Shown here piece by piece: positions 9,787 through 18,062 of a stretch of 64,000 nt of DNA. Numbering within the stretch: position 1 is the stretch's first letter; each line of letters opens with the position of its first letter. The notes beneath the pieces were generated by a model. That model did not search any database, had not been told where the DNA came from, and saw only the letters and a list, made by a program, of their open reading frames with translations. Both the position numbers and the translations under genes were made by a program. This DNA comes from Alphaproteobacteria bacterium (GTDB lineage: Bacteria; Pseudomonadota; Alphaproteobacteria; Puniceispirillales; Marisalimonadaceae), in assembly GCA_004213885.1 (NCBI GenBank), contig SGYL01000001.1:1-64000 (forward strand), in the 5' to 3' direction.

Positions 9787-10201
9787 AATAAAAAAAGAAA
9801 TAAAGTTATTCAGACTTCTTGAAAAATTAAAAAAAAGGGATCTATATAATCATCTTAATAATGTAAATTTACTAAATGAAGAATTAGATAAAACTAATCA
9901 ATTATTGTCTAAAATTAATAATATTATTCAAGAAAACACTGAAAAAACTGATAATCATATACTGGGTGCAACTTTTAAAAACAAGAGCAAAGTTGTAAAT
10001 GTTATGAGTAAACAAAAATACATTGCAGAAAATAAAAAAGGTTTTTTATTAGAACAAAAAAATAAAACTGATTTAGAAATTGCAAAAATTTTCATCCAAA
10101 AAGATAAGATAGAAAAAAAAGTCCATAACAAGAAAATAGAATTTAGTGAGTTTCAAGATTTAAAATTTGAAATAACAAATAGAAATTTTAAAAAAAATTA
10201 A
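9779..10201 (+). CDS. fliJ: Probable FliJ, export ATPase stalk protein
   Basis: 140 residues, predicted almost entirely as a charged two-helix coiled coil, which fits FliJ in length and shape. Primary-sequence identity to FliJ is not visible by eye; the call rests on position immediately after fliI (8-bp overlap) and before fliK. FliJ sits in the FliI hexamer centre and helps couple export to the proton gradient. Confidence 0.7.
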   Translation: MDKIKKEIKLFRLLEKLKKRDLYNHLNNVNLLNEELDKTNQLLSKINNIIQENTEKTDNHILGATFKNKSKVVNVMSKQKYIAENKKGFLLEQKNKTDLEIAKIFIQKDKIEKKVHNKKIEFSEFQDLKFEITNRNFKKN

Positions 10202-10203
10202 TT

Positions 10204-10220
10204 GTGGCATTTAATTTGCA
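10204..10220 (+). promoter_or_regulatory. Sigma-54 (-24/-12) promoter before fliK
   Basis: GTGGCA...TTGCA with GG (10206-10207) and GC (10218-10219) exactly 10 bases apart. Starts right after the fliJ stop codon and 27 bp before the fliK ATG. An internal promoter of the flagellar operon. Confidence 0.8.
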
Positions 10221-10246
10221 TTTTTCTTTGTTGTTAAAGGTCAATT

Positions 10247-11449
10247 ATGGATAAAATTAGTACACAAAAATTTAATGTTAATGTTAAAAACAGTGATATG
10301 TCAAAATCTGATGACGTGTTAGGGGCTTTATTTTCTATGCCGATGATAGCTGATGAGAAAAAAGTTAAAGGAAAAATAATTGATGAATTTATTGTAAACC
10401 CTTCAATTGAAAAAGTATTAAATTCTAAGAAATCATCTAAATCTTTAGGTAAGTTAGAGATTATGTATAAAGAATTTTTTTCTGGAAATTCAAAAAAACA
10501 AGCTAATGGCTTAATGTTTAAAAATGATCAGGTTTTTGATTTTAATTCAACAAAAATTCCAAACGTTTTAAGCCTAGATTTAAAACTAGATAAGTTATCA
10601 AAAATCAATCATGCAAACAATGATGGCACTAAAGATTTAGATTTAAAAATTAATGCAAGCGATGAAAATGAAAAGCGACTTCTAAAGGCTTCAGAAAAAA
10701 TTAATTTAGCAATTAGTCCTCATAATAATTTTGTAAACAAAAACAATGTGAAAAAGAGTATTTCAAATAAAAACAATTTAAATGATATTTTTGCTAAGCT
10801 TGATCATTTGAAAGAAGATATAAAGTCCAATAACTTTGAAAATAAAATAATGTTCTATGAAAATGAAATTACTTACAAACAACTAAAAGTTAATAGTGAA
10901 ACTAATAGTTTTGCAAATAATATTGATCAAATGAACAAAGTTGAAAATTTTAATTTGAGAAATAATTTCAGTCAGAATCAATTTAATGGGGATAAAAATT
11001 TGAATTTTGTTCTAGATCAAATGATTGAAGAATTAGATATGTCAAAACTTGGTTGGACAGAAAAATTAATTTTGAGAATTGAAAAAGGTTTTAAAGAAGA
11101 TGAAAATCATATTGAAATGGCTTTAAAGCCAAAAGAGTTAGGTAATTTAAAAATTAATTTAAAAATAAAAGATAAAAGTGCAAATGTCATCATAAAAGTT
11201 GAAAATGCAGCTAGTATGGTAGCTTTACAATCAAATGAGGGTTTGTTAGTTAAGAGTCTATCAGAACAAGGTTTTATATTAGAAAAAATCAATTTTGAAA
11301 ATTCATTAATGAGTTCAAATAAAGAAAATAAAAATTCATCCGAAAATAATAAAGATAATAATTTTAATAAAGATGAGGCTACAATCTTAGATGATGAAGA
11401 ACATTATAAAGATGACAATTTAAATTACTTAATTAATATTAACGCTTAA
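10247..11449 (+). CDS. fliK: Flagellar hook-length control protein FliK
   Basis: 400 residues. The N-terminal two thirds are variable and rich in N, K and S, as expected for the ruler part. The conserved C-terminal FliK domain is visible at about 280-350: a MALKPKELGNLKINLKIKD segment followed by VIIKVENA and LLVKSLSEQGFILEKINF. Measures hook length and switches the export gate through FlhB. Preceded by its own sigma-54 promoter, allowing expression separate from the early export genes. Confidence 0.88.
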   Translation: MDKISTQKFNVNVKNSDMSKSDDVLGALFSMPMIADEKKVKGKIIDEFIVNPSIEKVLNSKKSSKSLGKLEIMYKEFFSGNSKKQANGLMFKNDQVFDFNSTKIPNVLSLDLKLDKLSKINHANNDGTKDLDLKINASDENEKRLLKASEKINLAISPHNNFVNKNNVKKSISNKNNLNDIFAKLDHLKEDIKSNNFENKIMFYENEITYKQLKVNSETNSFANNIDQMNKVENFNLRNNFSQNQFNGDKNLNFVLDQMIEELDMSKLGWTEKLILRIEKGFKEDENHIEMALKPKELGNLKINLKIKDKSANVIIKVENAASMVALQSNEGLLVKSLSEQGFILEKINFENSLMSSNKENKNSSENNKDNNFNKDEATILDDEEHYKDDNLNYLININA

Positions 11450-11463
11450 AAGTGAGATAAAAA

Positions 11464-12060
11464 ATGGCTGAAGTTAAAGAAGAAGAACAACAAAAAAAAG
11501 GTGGAATTTTAAAAATTATTCTTTTTGTGATTGGTGGGATACTTTTGATTATTCTAGGCCTAGGAATTGGGTATTTTATTTTTGGTGGAGAACCAGAACA
11601 GGATCCTTCTCAAGAAGTTAATCAAATTATTGAAGGAGAGCCAAAGGTAAAAGATGATCAGAATAAAGATAAAAATACTGATGAAACTAATGAGGAGGGA
11701 ATAATCACAAAAAATGTAAAAACAGTTCCAGATGTTGATGCTTATGAAACAACATATTTTGAATTTCCTGGTGACTTCACTACAAATTTGAAAAATAGTA
11801 AGAAGTTTTTACAAATTAGTGTTGGTGTTTCAACTCAATATGACGAAAAAGTAATTGAGATGGTTGACCAGCATCAGTTAGCCTTAAGATCTGTTATTTT
11901 ATCAGTTATTAGTGATTTTTCTGAAGAAGGAATATTAGGAAGTGAAGGTAAAAATGCCCTTTCTGAAAAGTTACTTAAGGAAATGAATGCTAAACTTGAA
12001 TCTCTAAAAGAATTTCCAGGGATTGAAGGTGTTTATTTTACAAGTTTTGTAGTACAGTAG
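11464..12060 (+). CDS. fliL: Flagellar basal body-associated protein FliL
   Basis: 198 residues. Short cytoplasmic N-terminus, one membrane segment (about 18-40, IILFVIGGILLIILGLGIGY), a charged linker, then the FliL periplasmic domain (YFEFPGDFTTNLKNSKKFLQISVGV, ending in a beta strand VYFTSFVVQ). Supports the stator around the MS ring. 14 bp after fliK and 8 bp before fliM. Confidence 0.93.
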   Translation: MAEVKEEEQQKKGGILKIILFVIGGILLIILGLGIGYFIFGGEPEQDPSQEVNQIIEGEPKVKDDQNKDKNTDETNEEGIITKNVKTVPDVDAYETTYFEFPGDFTTNLKNSKKFLQISVGVSTQYDEKVIEMVDQHQLALRSVILSVISDFSEEGILGSEGKNALSEKLLKEMNAKLESLKEFPGIEGVYFTSFVVQ

Positions 12061-12068
12061 GATTTTAA

Positions 12069-13040
12069 ATGTCGAATACGTCAAGGAAATTATCATCAGA
12101 AGAAGTTTCAGCCTTAATGGAAGGTTTGAAGTCTGGTGAAATTAATTCTGGTGATGGTCTGAATAATGACATAGAGGTAACATCTTTTACTTTTGGATCT
12201 GATAATCTAGAATTAATGGGTGATTATTACGCTTTAAGGTTAATAAATGAACGATTTGCAAGAATGGTAAGAGCGATATTTTTGCCAATGTTAAGGTTAC
12301 AACCTAAAATTAACCCTTTTCCACCTGAAGTAAAAACTTATGATGAATATAGTGCGGGTCTAGAGAATTTTATGAGTTTAACAACATCTCGCATAGAAGA
12401 ATTAAAAGGATCTATGCTATTAGTAATGGATCCTTCATTTATCAGTACATTAACAAATTGTTATTATGGAGGAAAACTAGCAAGTCTTCCTTTAAAAAAA
12501 GCTGAGTTTACAGCAACAGAAGAAAGAATAATAGAGATAGTTAGCGATGGAATTGGCAGAGCTTTAGAAAATGCTTGGAAAGATTTAATGCCAATTTCAA
12601 TCAAAAATGTTGGTAGAGAAATAAACCCTCAATTTGCGACCTTGGTTGAGTCTTCAGATTCGGTAATAATATGTTCATTTGTTATTCAATTACCAAACGT
12701 AGATTCTGCGTCATTTGATGTCATATATCCATTACAAACGCTCAAACCAATTGCCTCGCTTTTGAGATCTAGAGTCAATACAGATGTAGTTGAAGATGAC
12801 AAAACTTGGAGAGAAAGATTACAAAACTCTGTTTTAAATGTACCTTTACCTGTTTCTGCTATTTTGAGTGAACCCAAAGTAAAAGTTTCTCAAATGGTTA
12901 ATTTTAAAAAAGGTGATTTACTGCAATTAGGTCCTGTTGAAGGTGTTGATTTTCTAGTCGATAAAAAAATATTATTTAAAGCAGAAATTGGCGAGTCAAA
13001 TGGACAAGCCGCAATAAGTCTTAAAAACAGAATTTCTTAA
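12069..13040 (+). CDS. fliM: Flagellar motor switch protein FliM
   Basis: 323 residues. N-terminal LSSEEVSALMEGL is the CheY-binding-like motif. A middle CheC-like domain (about 55-240) includes the LMGDYYALRLINERFARM start, and a C-terminal SpoA surface-presentation domain (about 255-320) ends the protein. Forms the middle of the C-ring and sets rotation direction. Same operon as fliL and fliN, with 8- and 10-bp gaps. Confidence 0.96.
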   Translation: MSNTSRKLSSEEVSALMEGLKSGEINSGDGLNNDIEVTSFTFGSDNLELMGDYYALRLINERFARMVRAIFLPMLRLQPKINPFPPEVKTYDEYSAGLENFMSLTTSRIEELKGSMLLVMDPSFISTLTNCYYGGKLASLPLKKAEFTATEERIIEIVSDGIGRALENAWKDLMPISIKNVGREINPQFATLVESSDSVIICSFVIQLPNVDSASFDVIYPLQTLKPIASLLRSRVNTDVVEDDKTWRERLQNSVLNVPLPVSAILSEPKVKVSQMVNFKKGDLLQLGPVEGVDFLVDKKILFKAEIGESNGQAAISLKNRIS

Positions 13041-13050
13041 GGGAGAAAAT

Positions 13051-13368
13051 ATGGCTGAATTAGATCAAGAAAATAATATTGAGACACAAAGTGATCAATC
13101 TGAAGTTAGTATTGATAACTTAAAAGTCTTGGAAAATATTGAGGTAAAACTTACTGTGGAAGTTGGGTCATCTCAATTAAAAATACGTGATCTTTTAAGG
13201 CTGAATGAAGGTTCTGTTGTTGAGCTAGAAAGATTAGCTGGAGATCCCTTAGATATTCTTGCTAATGGTGTCCAAATTGCAAGAGGTGAAGTGGTTATGG
13301 TTGGAGAGCGATTTGGAGTAAGGTTTACAGAAGTTTCTAATCCTCAAGACACTGTTAAAAAATTATAA
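13051..13368 (+). CDS. fliN: Flagellar motor switch protein FliN
   Basis: 105 residues, a single SpoA domain after an acidic 25-residue lead. Conserved IEVKLTVEVGSSQLKIRDLLRLNEGSVVEL-type core (about 30-60), with NGVQIARGEVVMVGERFGVRFTE afterwards. Lower part of the C-ring. AGGGAG ribosome site upstream; last gene before the internal fliO promoter. Confidence 0.96.
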   Translation: MAELDQENNIETQSDQSEVSIDNLKVLENIEVKLTVEVGSSQLKIRDLLRLNEGSVVELERLAGDPLDILANGVQIARGEVVMVGERFGVRFTEVSNPQDTVKKL

Positions 13369-13424
13369 ATCAAAATTTTGACAAATTTTATTCAATTATT
13401 TCAGTAATTTACATAATTTAGTCA

Positions 13425-13442
13425 TTGGCACTATTCTTGCTT
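13425..13442 (+). promoter_or_regulatory. Sigma-54 (-24/-12) promoter before fliO
   Basis: TTGGCA...TTGCTT with GG (13427-13428) and GC (13439-13440) exactly 10 bases apart, 22 bp before the fliO ATG. The only gap near 100 bp inside the operon (13369-13463) carries this promoter, so the export-gate genes have their own start. Confidence 0.85.
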
Positions 13443-13463
13443 ACCTTAAATGTGAGGTAAGTT

Positions 13464-13898
13464 ATGAATGAAAGTATTTTAAATCCATATACAATAATAA
13501 TTGTTTTAAGCTTTTTGGCTGTTTTTGTTTTGGTAGCTTTTTTTATTAGAAAAAAAAGTAGTTCACTCAAGAAAATAATTAATAACAAAAAAATTAATGT
13601 TATTGAGTATTCACCAATAAGAGGTGGATATTCTGCAATAATTTTTTCAGTAGAGAAAGAAAAGTTTTTTTTCGTCGGTCATAAATCAGGTTATTCAAAT
13701 CTTGCACAAATTTTAACATCACAAGAAGAAAAAGTTCAAAAAACTACAAATGATGTAAACGAGCTTAACGAAAATAATAAAATTTTTAATACTTCTATAG
13801 AAAAAGAAAAAACACCTATTTCTTCTAAGATTGAAACAAAAAAGCCTTTACAACAAGTTAATATATCAGATCTTCTTGCATTACATAAAAAGAGTTAA
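13464..13898 (+). CDS. fliO: Flagellar export assembly protein FliO
   Basis: 144 residues. One N-terminal membrane segment (about 10-28), a basic stretch, then the short FliO domain with RGGYSAIIFSVEKEKFFFVGHKSG and a poorly conserved tail. FliO helps assemble the FliP ring. Called from fold outline and position directly before fliP (2-bp gap). GAGG ribosome site upstream of the ATG. Confidence 0.85.
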   Translation: MNESILNPYTIIIVLSFLAVFVLVAFFIRKKSSSLKKIINNKKINVIEYSPIRGGYSAIIFSVEKEKFFFVGHKSGYSNLAQILTSQEEKVQKTTNDVNELNENNKIFNTSIEKEKTPISSKIETKKPLQQVNISDLLALHKKS

Positions 13899-13900
13899 TA

Positions 13901-14692
13901 ATGAAAAAGTATTCGAAAAATTTAATAAATTTGCCTTTAAAATTTTTAATAATTCTTGCATTTATAATTTTTTGTACTAGCAATCCTGTGTTTGCAAATG
14001 AATTGCTTAATGGGTTACCTGCTTTAAATGTAAATACTAATGGAGATAAAACAGAATATTCATTACCACTCCAAATTCTAATACTTATGGGTGCATTAAC
14101 AATTTTGCCCTCTTTAGTTTTAGGCATGACAAGCTTTACTAGAATCATAATAGTAATGTCAATTTTAAGACAAGCTCTAGGAACACAACAAACACCGCCT
14201 AATCAAGTAATTATTGCAATTTCTTTGTTTTTAACTTTTTTTATAATGAGTCCAACCTTAACAAAAATTTATAATGAAGCAGCAACACCATATATGAATA
14301 ATGAAGTTACTGCACAAGAAGCTGTCGATAATGCAAGTAAGAGCATTAAAAACTTTATGGTGAAAAATACAAGAAAAACTGATCTTCTGATGTTTTCTGA
14401 CCTGGCAGGCATTGAAAAAAAATTTGAAACTAATGAAGAGATACCCTTCCGAATAGTATTACCAGCCTTCATGACAAGTGAATTGAAAACTGCATTTCAA
14501 ATTGGATTTTTAATATTTCTACCTTTTTTAGTTATCGATATGGTTATTTCTTCCATATTGATGTCATTAGGTATGATGATGCTTTCGCCAATGCTAATTT
14601 CATTGCCATTTAAATTATTACTTTTTGTTTTAGTTGATGGATGGGCGATGACAGTTGGTTCATTAGTAAGTACTTTTTCAGTAGGGGGGTAA
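13901..14692 (+). CDS. fliP: Flagellar export gate protein FliP
   Basis: 263 residues with a cleavable-type signal peptide (about 1-32, ending NPVFA), as is normal for FliP. Highly conserved LPLQILILMGALTILPSL, MTSFTRIIIVMSILRQALGTQQTPPNQV and FLPFLVIDMVISSILMSLGMMM segments. Core of the FliPQR gate. One base separates it from fliQ. Confidence 0.97.
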   Translation: MKKYSKNLINLPLKFLIILAFIIFCTSNPVFANELLNGLPALNVNTNGDKTEYSLPLQILILMGALTILPSLVLGMTSFTRIIIVMSILRQALGTQQTPPNQVIIAISLFLTFFIMSPTLTKIYNEAATPYMNNEVTAQEAVDNASKSIKNFMVKNTRKTDLLMFSDLAGIEKKFETNEEIPFRIVLPAFMTSELKTAFQIGFLIFLPFLVIDMVISSILMSLGMMMLSPMLISLPFKLLLFVLVDGWAMTVGSLVSTFSVGG

Positions 14693-14693
14693 T

Positions 14694-14963
14694 ATGACTT
14701 TTGATGAAAATGTCTCAATGCTTAGTTTAGCGTTTTATAAAGTGATTATGATTTGTGGCCCTATATTAGGTTTGGCTTTAGCAATAGGTTTGCTTATTGG
14801 CATATTTCAGGCAGCCACATCAATTAATGAAATGACACTAAGTTTTGTACCAAAAGTAATTGTTGTTCTAATAGGAATTGCATTTTTAGGAAATTTTTTT
14901 ATGGTTGGATTATCAGATTATTTTTCTTTTATATTTGATCAAATTTCAGGTGTTGGAATTTAA
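14694..14963 (+). CDS. fliQ: Flagellar export gate protein FliQ
   Basis: 89 residues with two membrane helices, normal for FliQ. Conserved GLLIGIFQAATSINEMTLSFVPK. Part of the FliPQR export channel. Begins right after fliP. Confidence 0.97.
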   Translation: MTFDENVSMLSLAFYKVIMICGPILGLALAIGLLIGIFQAATSINEMTLSFVPKVIVVLIGIAFLGNFFMVGLSDYFSFIFDQISGVGI

Positions 14964-14974
14964 AAAGTATAATT

Positions 14975-15778
14975 ATGAATGCATTAGTTTTTCCAGGAAT
15001 TGATTTAACAAATTTATACCAGTTAGTTCTAACTTTTTTTTTCTCTTCTCTAAGAATTAGCGCATTGTTAATAAGTATGCCTTTTTTTTCAACAAGTTTT
15101 ATTCCTCTTCAAGTAAGAATTGTTTTATCGATGTGTATAACATTTTTTATTTTTCAAACTATAACATTACCTAATTTAATGGAAATTAGCATTTTCAGTA
15201 TATTTATAATTATTCTCGCTGAGATTGGCTTAGGTTTATCAGTTGGCTTTATTTTAAATATTCTCTTTTCAGCTGCCTCTGTAAGTGGAGAAAAAATTGC
15301 ATCTACTGCCGGATTATCTATGGCTAATATGGTTGACCCACAGTCTGGAGGTCAAACTTTAGTAATTAGTACAGTTTTATCTTTATTTCTTATTAGCATT
15401 TTTTTATCTCTTGATGGACATTTATTTGTAATAAAAATGATAATTGAAAGTTATAATTATCTACCAATTGGTGAATCTCTAAATTTCAGGGAAGTAAGTA
15501 ATGCAGGAATTTTTGCATTTGGAAGAATGTTATATTTAGGAAGTTTGATTATGTTGCCTGTTGTGGGAGGAATGTTATTAATAAATCTAGCTGGTGGAAT
15601 AATAACAAGATCTGCACCAACTTTAAATTTGTTCTCATTTATTTTTCCAATAACTTTAATAGGTGTATTTATTTTTCTCTATTTAGCTTTAGGAACCATA
15701 GCCAATGCTTTTTCAGACTTAGTTGGTATTAGTATAAATTTAATTGATAATGTATTGCATTCAAAAGAGTATAAATAA
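14975..15778 (+). CDS. fliR: Flagellar export gate protein FliR
   Basis: 267 residues, six predicted membrane helices. Conserved EIGLGLSVGFILNILFSA and AGLSMANMVDPQSGGQTLVI segments. Completes the FliP5Q4R1 gate. Its stop codon overlaps the flhB start (taATGg, one base), so the pair is translationally coupled. Confidence 0.97.
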   Translation: MNALVFPGIDLTNLYQLVLTFFFSSLRISALLISMPFFSTSFIPLQVRIVLSMCITFFIFQTITLPNLMEISIFSIFIIILAEIGLGLSVGFILNILFSAASVSGEKIASTAGLSMANMVDPQSGGQTLVISTVLSLFLISIFLSLDGHLFVIKMIIESYNYLPIGESLNFREVSNAGIFAFGRMLYLGSLIMLPVVGGMLLINLAGGIITRSAPTLNLFSFIFPITLIGVFIFLYLALGTIANAFSDLVGISINLIDNVLHSKEYK

Positions 15779-16935
15779 TGGCTGAAGAACAAGATTCCCA
15801 AGAAAAAACGGAAGAACCCACCCAACGAAAAATTGATAAATCAATTGAAGATGGTCAATTTCTTACTTCCAAAGAGATGTTTGTTTTTACATCTGTTTTT
15901 ATAGGGTTATTTACATTAGTTTTTATTTCTTCATTGTTTCCAAATTTTATGTCGATGTGGAAAAGTTTTTTTATATTTTCATTAGAAGAATTAGATTACC
16001 AAAAACCTTATTTAGGGATATTAAAATTAATTAAAATAATAATTATTTTAACTTTATTAATTGGGTTCCCATTATTGATAACTTCAATAATTACTCAATT
16101 TTGTGTCGGAAGTGGAATCCATTTTTCACCTAAAGCCTTCAGTTTTAAAGGTAATAAAATTAATCCTCTTACTGGACTAAAAAGAATGTTTTCAATGCAA
16201 AGTTTAATTGAATTAATAAAGTCAATATTAAAGGTATCCCTTTTAGGTGGAATTTCAGGTGTTATTATATATTTTGATTTAATTAATATAATTCATTTAT
16301 CAGAAAGAAGTCTTTATCAAGCACTAAAAGGATATGTTATATTATTTCCGAAATTGACTATATATTTATTAATCGCTTTAGCTGTTATAGCAATGATTGA
16401 TTTTATTTGGCAAAAACATTCTCATAATGAAAAATTAAAAATGTCTATAAAAGAAATCAAAGATGAAATGAAAGATACTGATGGTTCACCTGAAGTTAAA
16501 CAAAAAATTAGAAAATTACAAAATGAAATTTCTCAGCGAGCAAGTCAACAGAGTTCTGCTTTAGAAGATGTAAAAGATGCATCAGTTGTCATAACAAACC
16601 CAACTCATTTTGCTGTAGCATTAAAGTATGAAGTAGGAGAAGAGGGAGCTCCTAAAATTTTAGCAATGGGAAGAGGCTTAATGGCGGAAAAAATCATGAA
16701 ATTAGCCGATGAAAAAAATATAAATATTTTTAGTAGCCCATTATTGGCTAGAGCTCTATACTTTACTGGTCAAATAGGAAAAGAAATATCTGAAGATCTT
16801 TATGCAAGTGTTGCAGCTATACTGGCTTATATATTTAAAATTGAAAAAGGTGAATTTTTAGAAAAACCTGAAATTGAAATACCAAGTGATTTACAATTTG
16901 ATGAGTTTGGTAATAAAAAAGTAGAGGATATTTAA
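15778..16935 (+). CDS. flhB: Flagellar export switch protein FlhB
   Basis: 385 residues. N-terminal EKTEEPTQRKIDKSIEDGQ is the FlhB signature; four membrane helices follow; the cytoplasmic domain carries the self-cleavage motif NPTH at about residues 274-277 (VVITNPTHFAVAL). Cleavage there switches export from rod/hook to filament subunits on a FliK signal. Its stop overlaps the next gene's start by one base. Confidence 0.97.
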   Translation: MAEEQDSQEKTEEPTQRKIDKSIEDGQFLTSKEMFVFTSVFIGLFTLVFISSLFPNFMSMWKSFFIFSLEELDYQKPYLGILKLIKIIIILTLLIGFPLLITSIITQFCVGSGIHFSPKAFSFKGNKINPLTGLKRMFSMQSLIELIKSILKVSLLGGISGVIIYFDLINIIHLSERSLYQALKGYVILFPKLTIYLLIALAVIAMIDFIWQKHSHNEKLKMSIKEIKDEMKDTDGSPEVKQKIRKLQNEISQRASQQSSALEDVKDASVVITNPTHFAVALKYEVGEEGAPKILAMGRGLMAEKIMKLADEKNINIFSSPLLARALYFTGQIGKEISEDLYASVAAILAYIFKIEKGEFLEKPEIEIPSDLQFDEFGNKKVEDI

Positions 16936-17150
16936 TGAAAAAGAGAAAAGGTTTTGGACAGTTAATTATTACTTTTGCCTTTGTATATTCAGCTTTACTT
17001 TGTCACTTTCATGCCAGTGAACTTAAAGAAAATGGAGATTTATATACGGCTTTATTGTATTGGTTCTTTGGTTTAACTGCATTAGCGGGTGCATTTAGAT
17101 TTAAAATTGCAGGATTTATAGAAAAACTAATTGGTAAAAATAATGAGTAA
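16935..17150 (+). CDS. Small two-helix membrane protein after flhB
   Basis: 71 residues, unrecognised. Two predicted membrane segments (about 8-26 and 40-58) separated by a short acidic loop, and a basic end. Starts on the last base of flhB and overlaps the next gene by 8 bp, so it is surely translated with the flagellar operon. Function unknown; position suggests a flagellar accessory role. Confidence 0.7.
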   Translation: MKKRKGFGQLIITFAFVYSALLCHFHASELKENGDLYTALLYWFFGLTALAGAFRFKIAGFIEKLIGKNNE

Positions 17151-17331
17151 AAAAGTATTTTGTCATGGTTGTAAATATTTTTTTATAACACACAGGATTA
17201 AAAGACCCTGGGGCTGTAAAAAGTTTGGTTTTATTTCAAAAATTCTTCCTTCTTTAGAAGTTTCTATGACAACTGGTATGGAATGTGCATATAGAATAAA
17301 GAGCAATTTTAAAAATAGAGGTTTAAAATGA
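17143..17331 (+). CDS. Small Cys-rich protein of flagellar loci
   Basis: 62 residues from the ATG at 17143, which overlaps the previous stop; an in-frame upstream start at 17131 is less likely. Cysteines occur as CHGC, WGC and MEC, with the pattern C..C..F(Y)-T-H...-PWGC..FGF-K...PS...-GMEC. This matches a small conserved protein often mis-annotated as uracil-DNA glycosylase in bacterial genomes. Possibly metal-binding. Overlaps the next gene by 4 bp. Confidence 0.75.
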   Translation: MSKKVFCHGCKYFFITHRIKRPWGCKKFGFISKILPSLEVSMTTGMECAYRIKSNFKNRGLK

Positions 17332-18041
17332 ATGATAAAGTTGATGCCGTACAAGAAAGTATCAAGCTAGCTCTAGATGCAGCTGACGCAGCAACCGATG
17401 TGACTTCAGAATATAATACTGTGAGGAAGCAACATAAAAATTTGGAGGATAAAGTGAAACAAATTCATAAATATACAACAGTCGTTTTCGTTTCATCAAT
17501 AGTTTCAGGAATTTTTGTTGTAATTGTATCAGCTTTTTTGTTTATGCAGGGCTCTAGTAAATTAGATACTATGACTGAAACAAGTAGAGAAGCATTGGTT
17601 GTGTTTGCAGAAAATGTAGACAGTGTAAATAAATCACTTGAAAGTCTGAATAAAGCTATAAATAAACAAGATGAATTTTTAGCAGTAAATAAAAAAGTTA
17701 TAACTACTATGAATAAAATGGAAAAGAAAATTACGGAGTCAAATAAGCTGACAGCAGCAGAACTTAGGATAATATCAAACTCCTTGGTTAGTGAATTAGA
17801 TACATTTTCTAAAAATTCTGTTAAAAATAATAATGAATTAAAAAAAACATTGGCTAATTTTGCATCACAAAGCTCTAAAGCTTTAAAAAAATCAATGGAA
17901 TCAATGAGTAAAAATCCAATTTATAATAAAATAATTGCAAATCAATCAATGCAATCTCAGCAGATAAATGCATTAATCAAAAAGAACAATAGTCTTGTAA
18001 GTAAAATGAAAGACAAGGCTGCTATGATTAAATACCCTTAA
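17328..18041 (+). CDS. Membrane-anchored coiled-coil protein
   Basis: 237 residues, not recognised. Short cytoplasmic N-terminal helix, one membrane segment at about 47-70 (VVFVSSIVSGIFVVIVSAFLFM), then about 165 residues of heptad-like coiled coil rich in K, N and S with no cysteines. The shape recalls chemoreceptor or stator-associated proteins but no signalling domain is present. Its ATG overlaps the upstream stop by 4 bp, so it belongs to the flagellar operon. Confidence 0.75.
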   Translation: MNDKVDAVQESIKLALDAADAATDVTSEYNTVRKQHKNLEDKVKQIHKYTTVVFVSSIVSGIFVVIVSAFLFMQGSSKLDTMTETSREALVVFAENVDSVNKSLESLNKAINKQDEFLAVNKKVITTMNKMEKKITESNKLTAAELRIISNSLVSELDTFSKNSVKNNNELKKTLANFASQSSKALKKSMESMSKNPIYNKIIANQSMQSQQINALIKKNNSLVSKMKDKAAMIKYP

Positions 18042-18062
18042 ATTATAAATTAAAATAACATC

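Noticed and set aside
13371-13382. TCAAAATTTTGA palindrome after fliN as a terminator
   Set aside because: All A/T apart from the ends, no loop and no T run; a sigma-54 promoter follows and the operon seems to continue.
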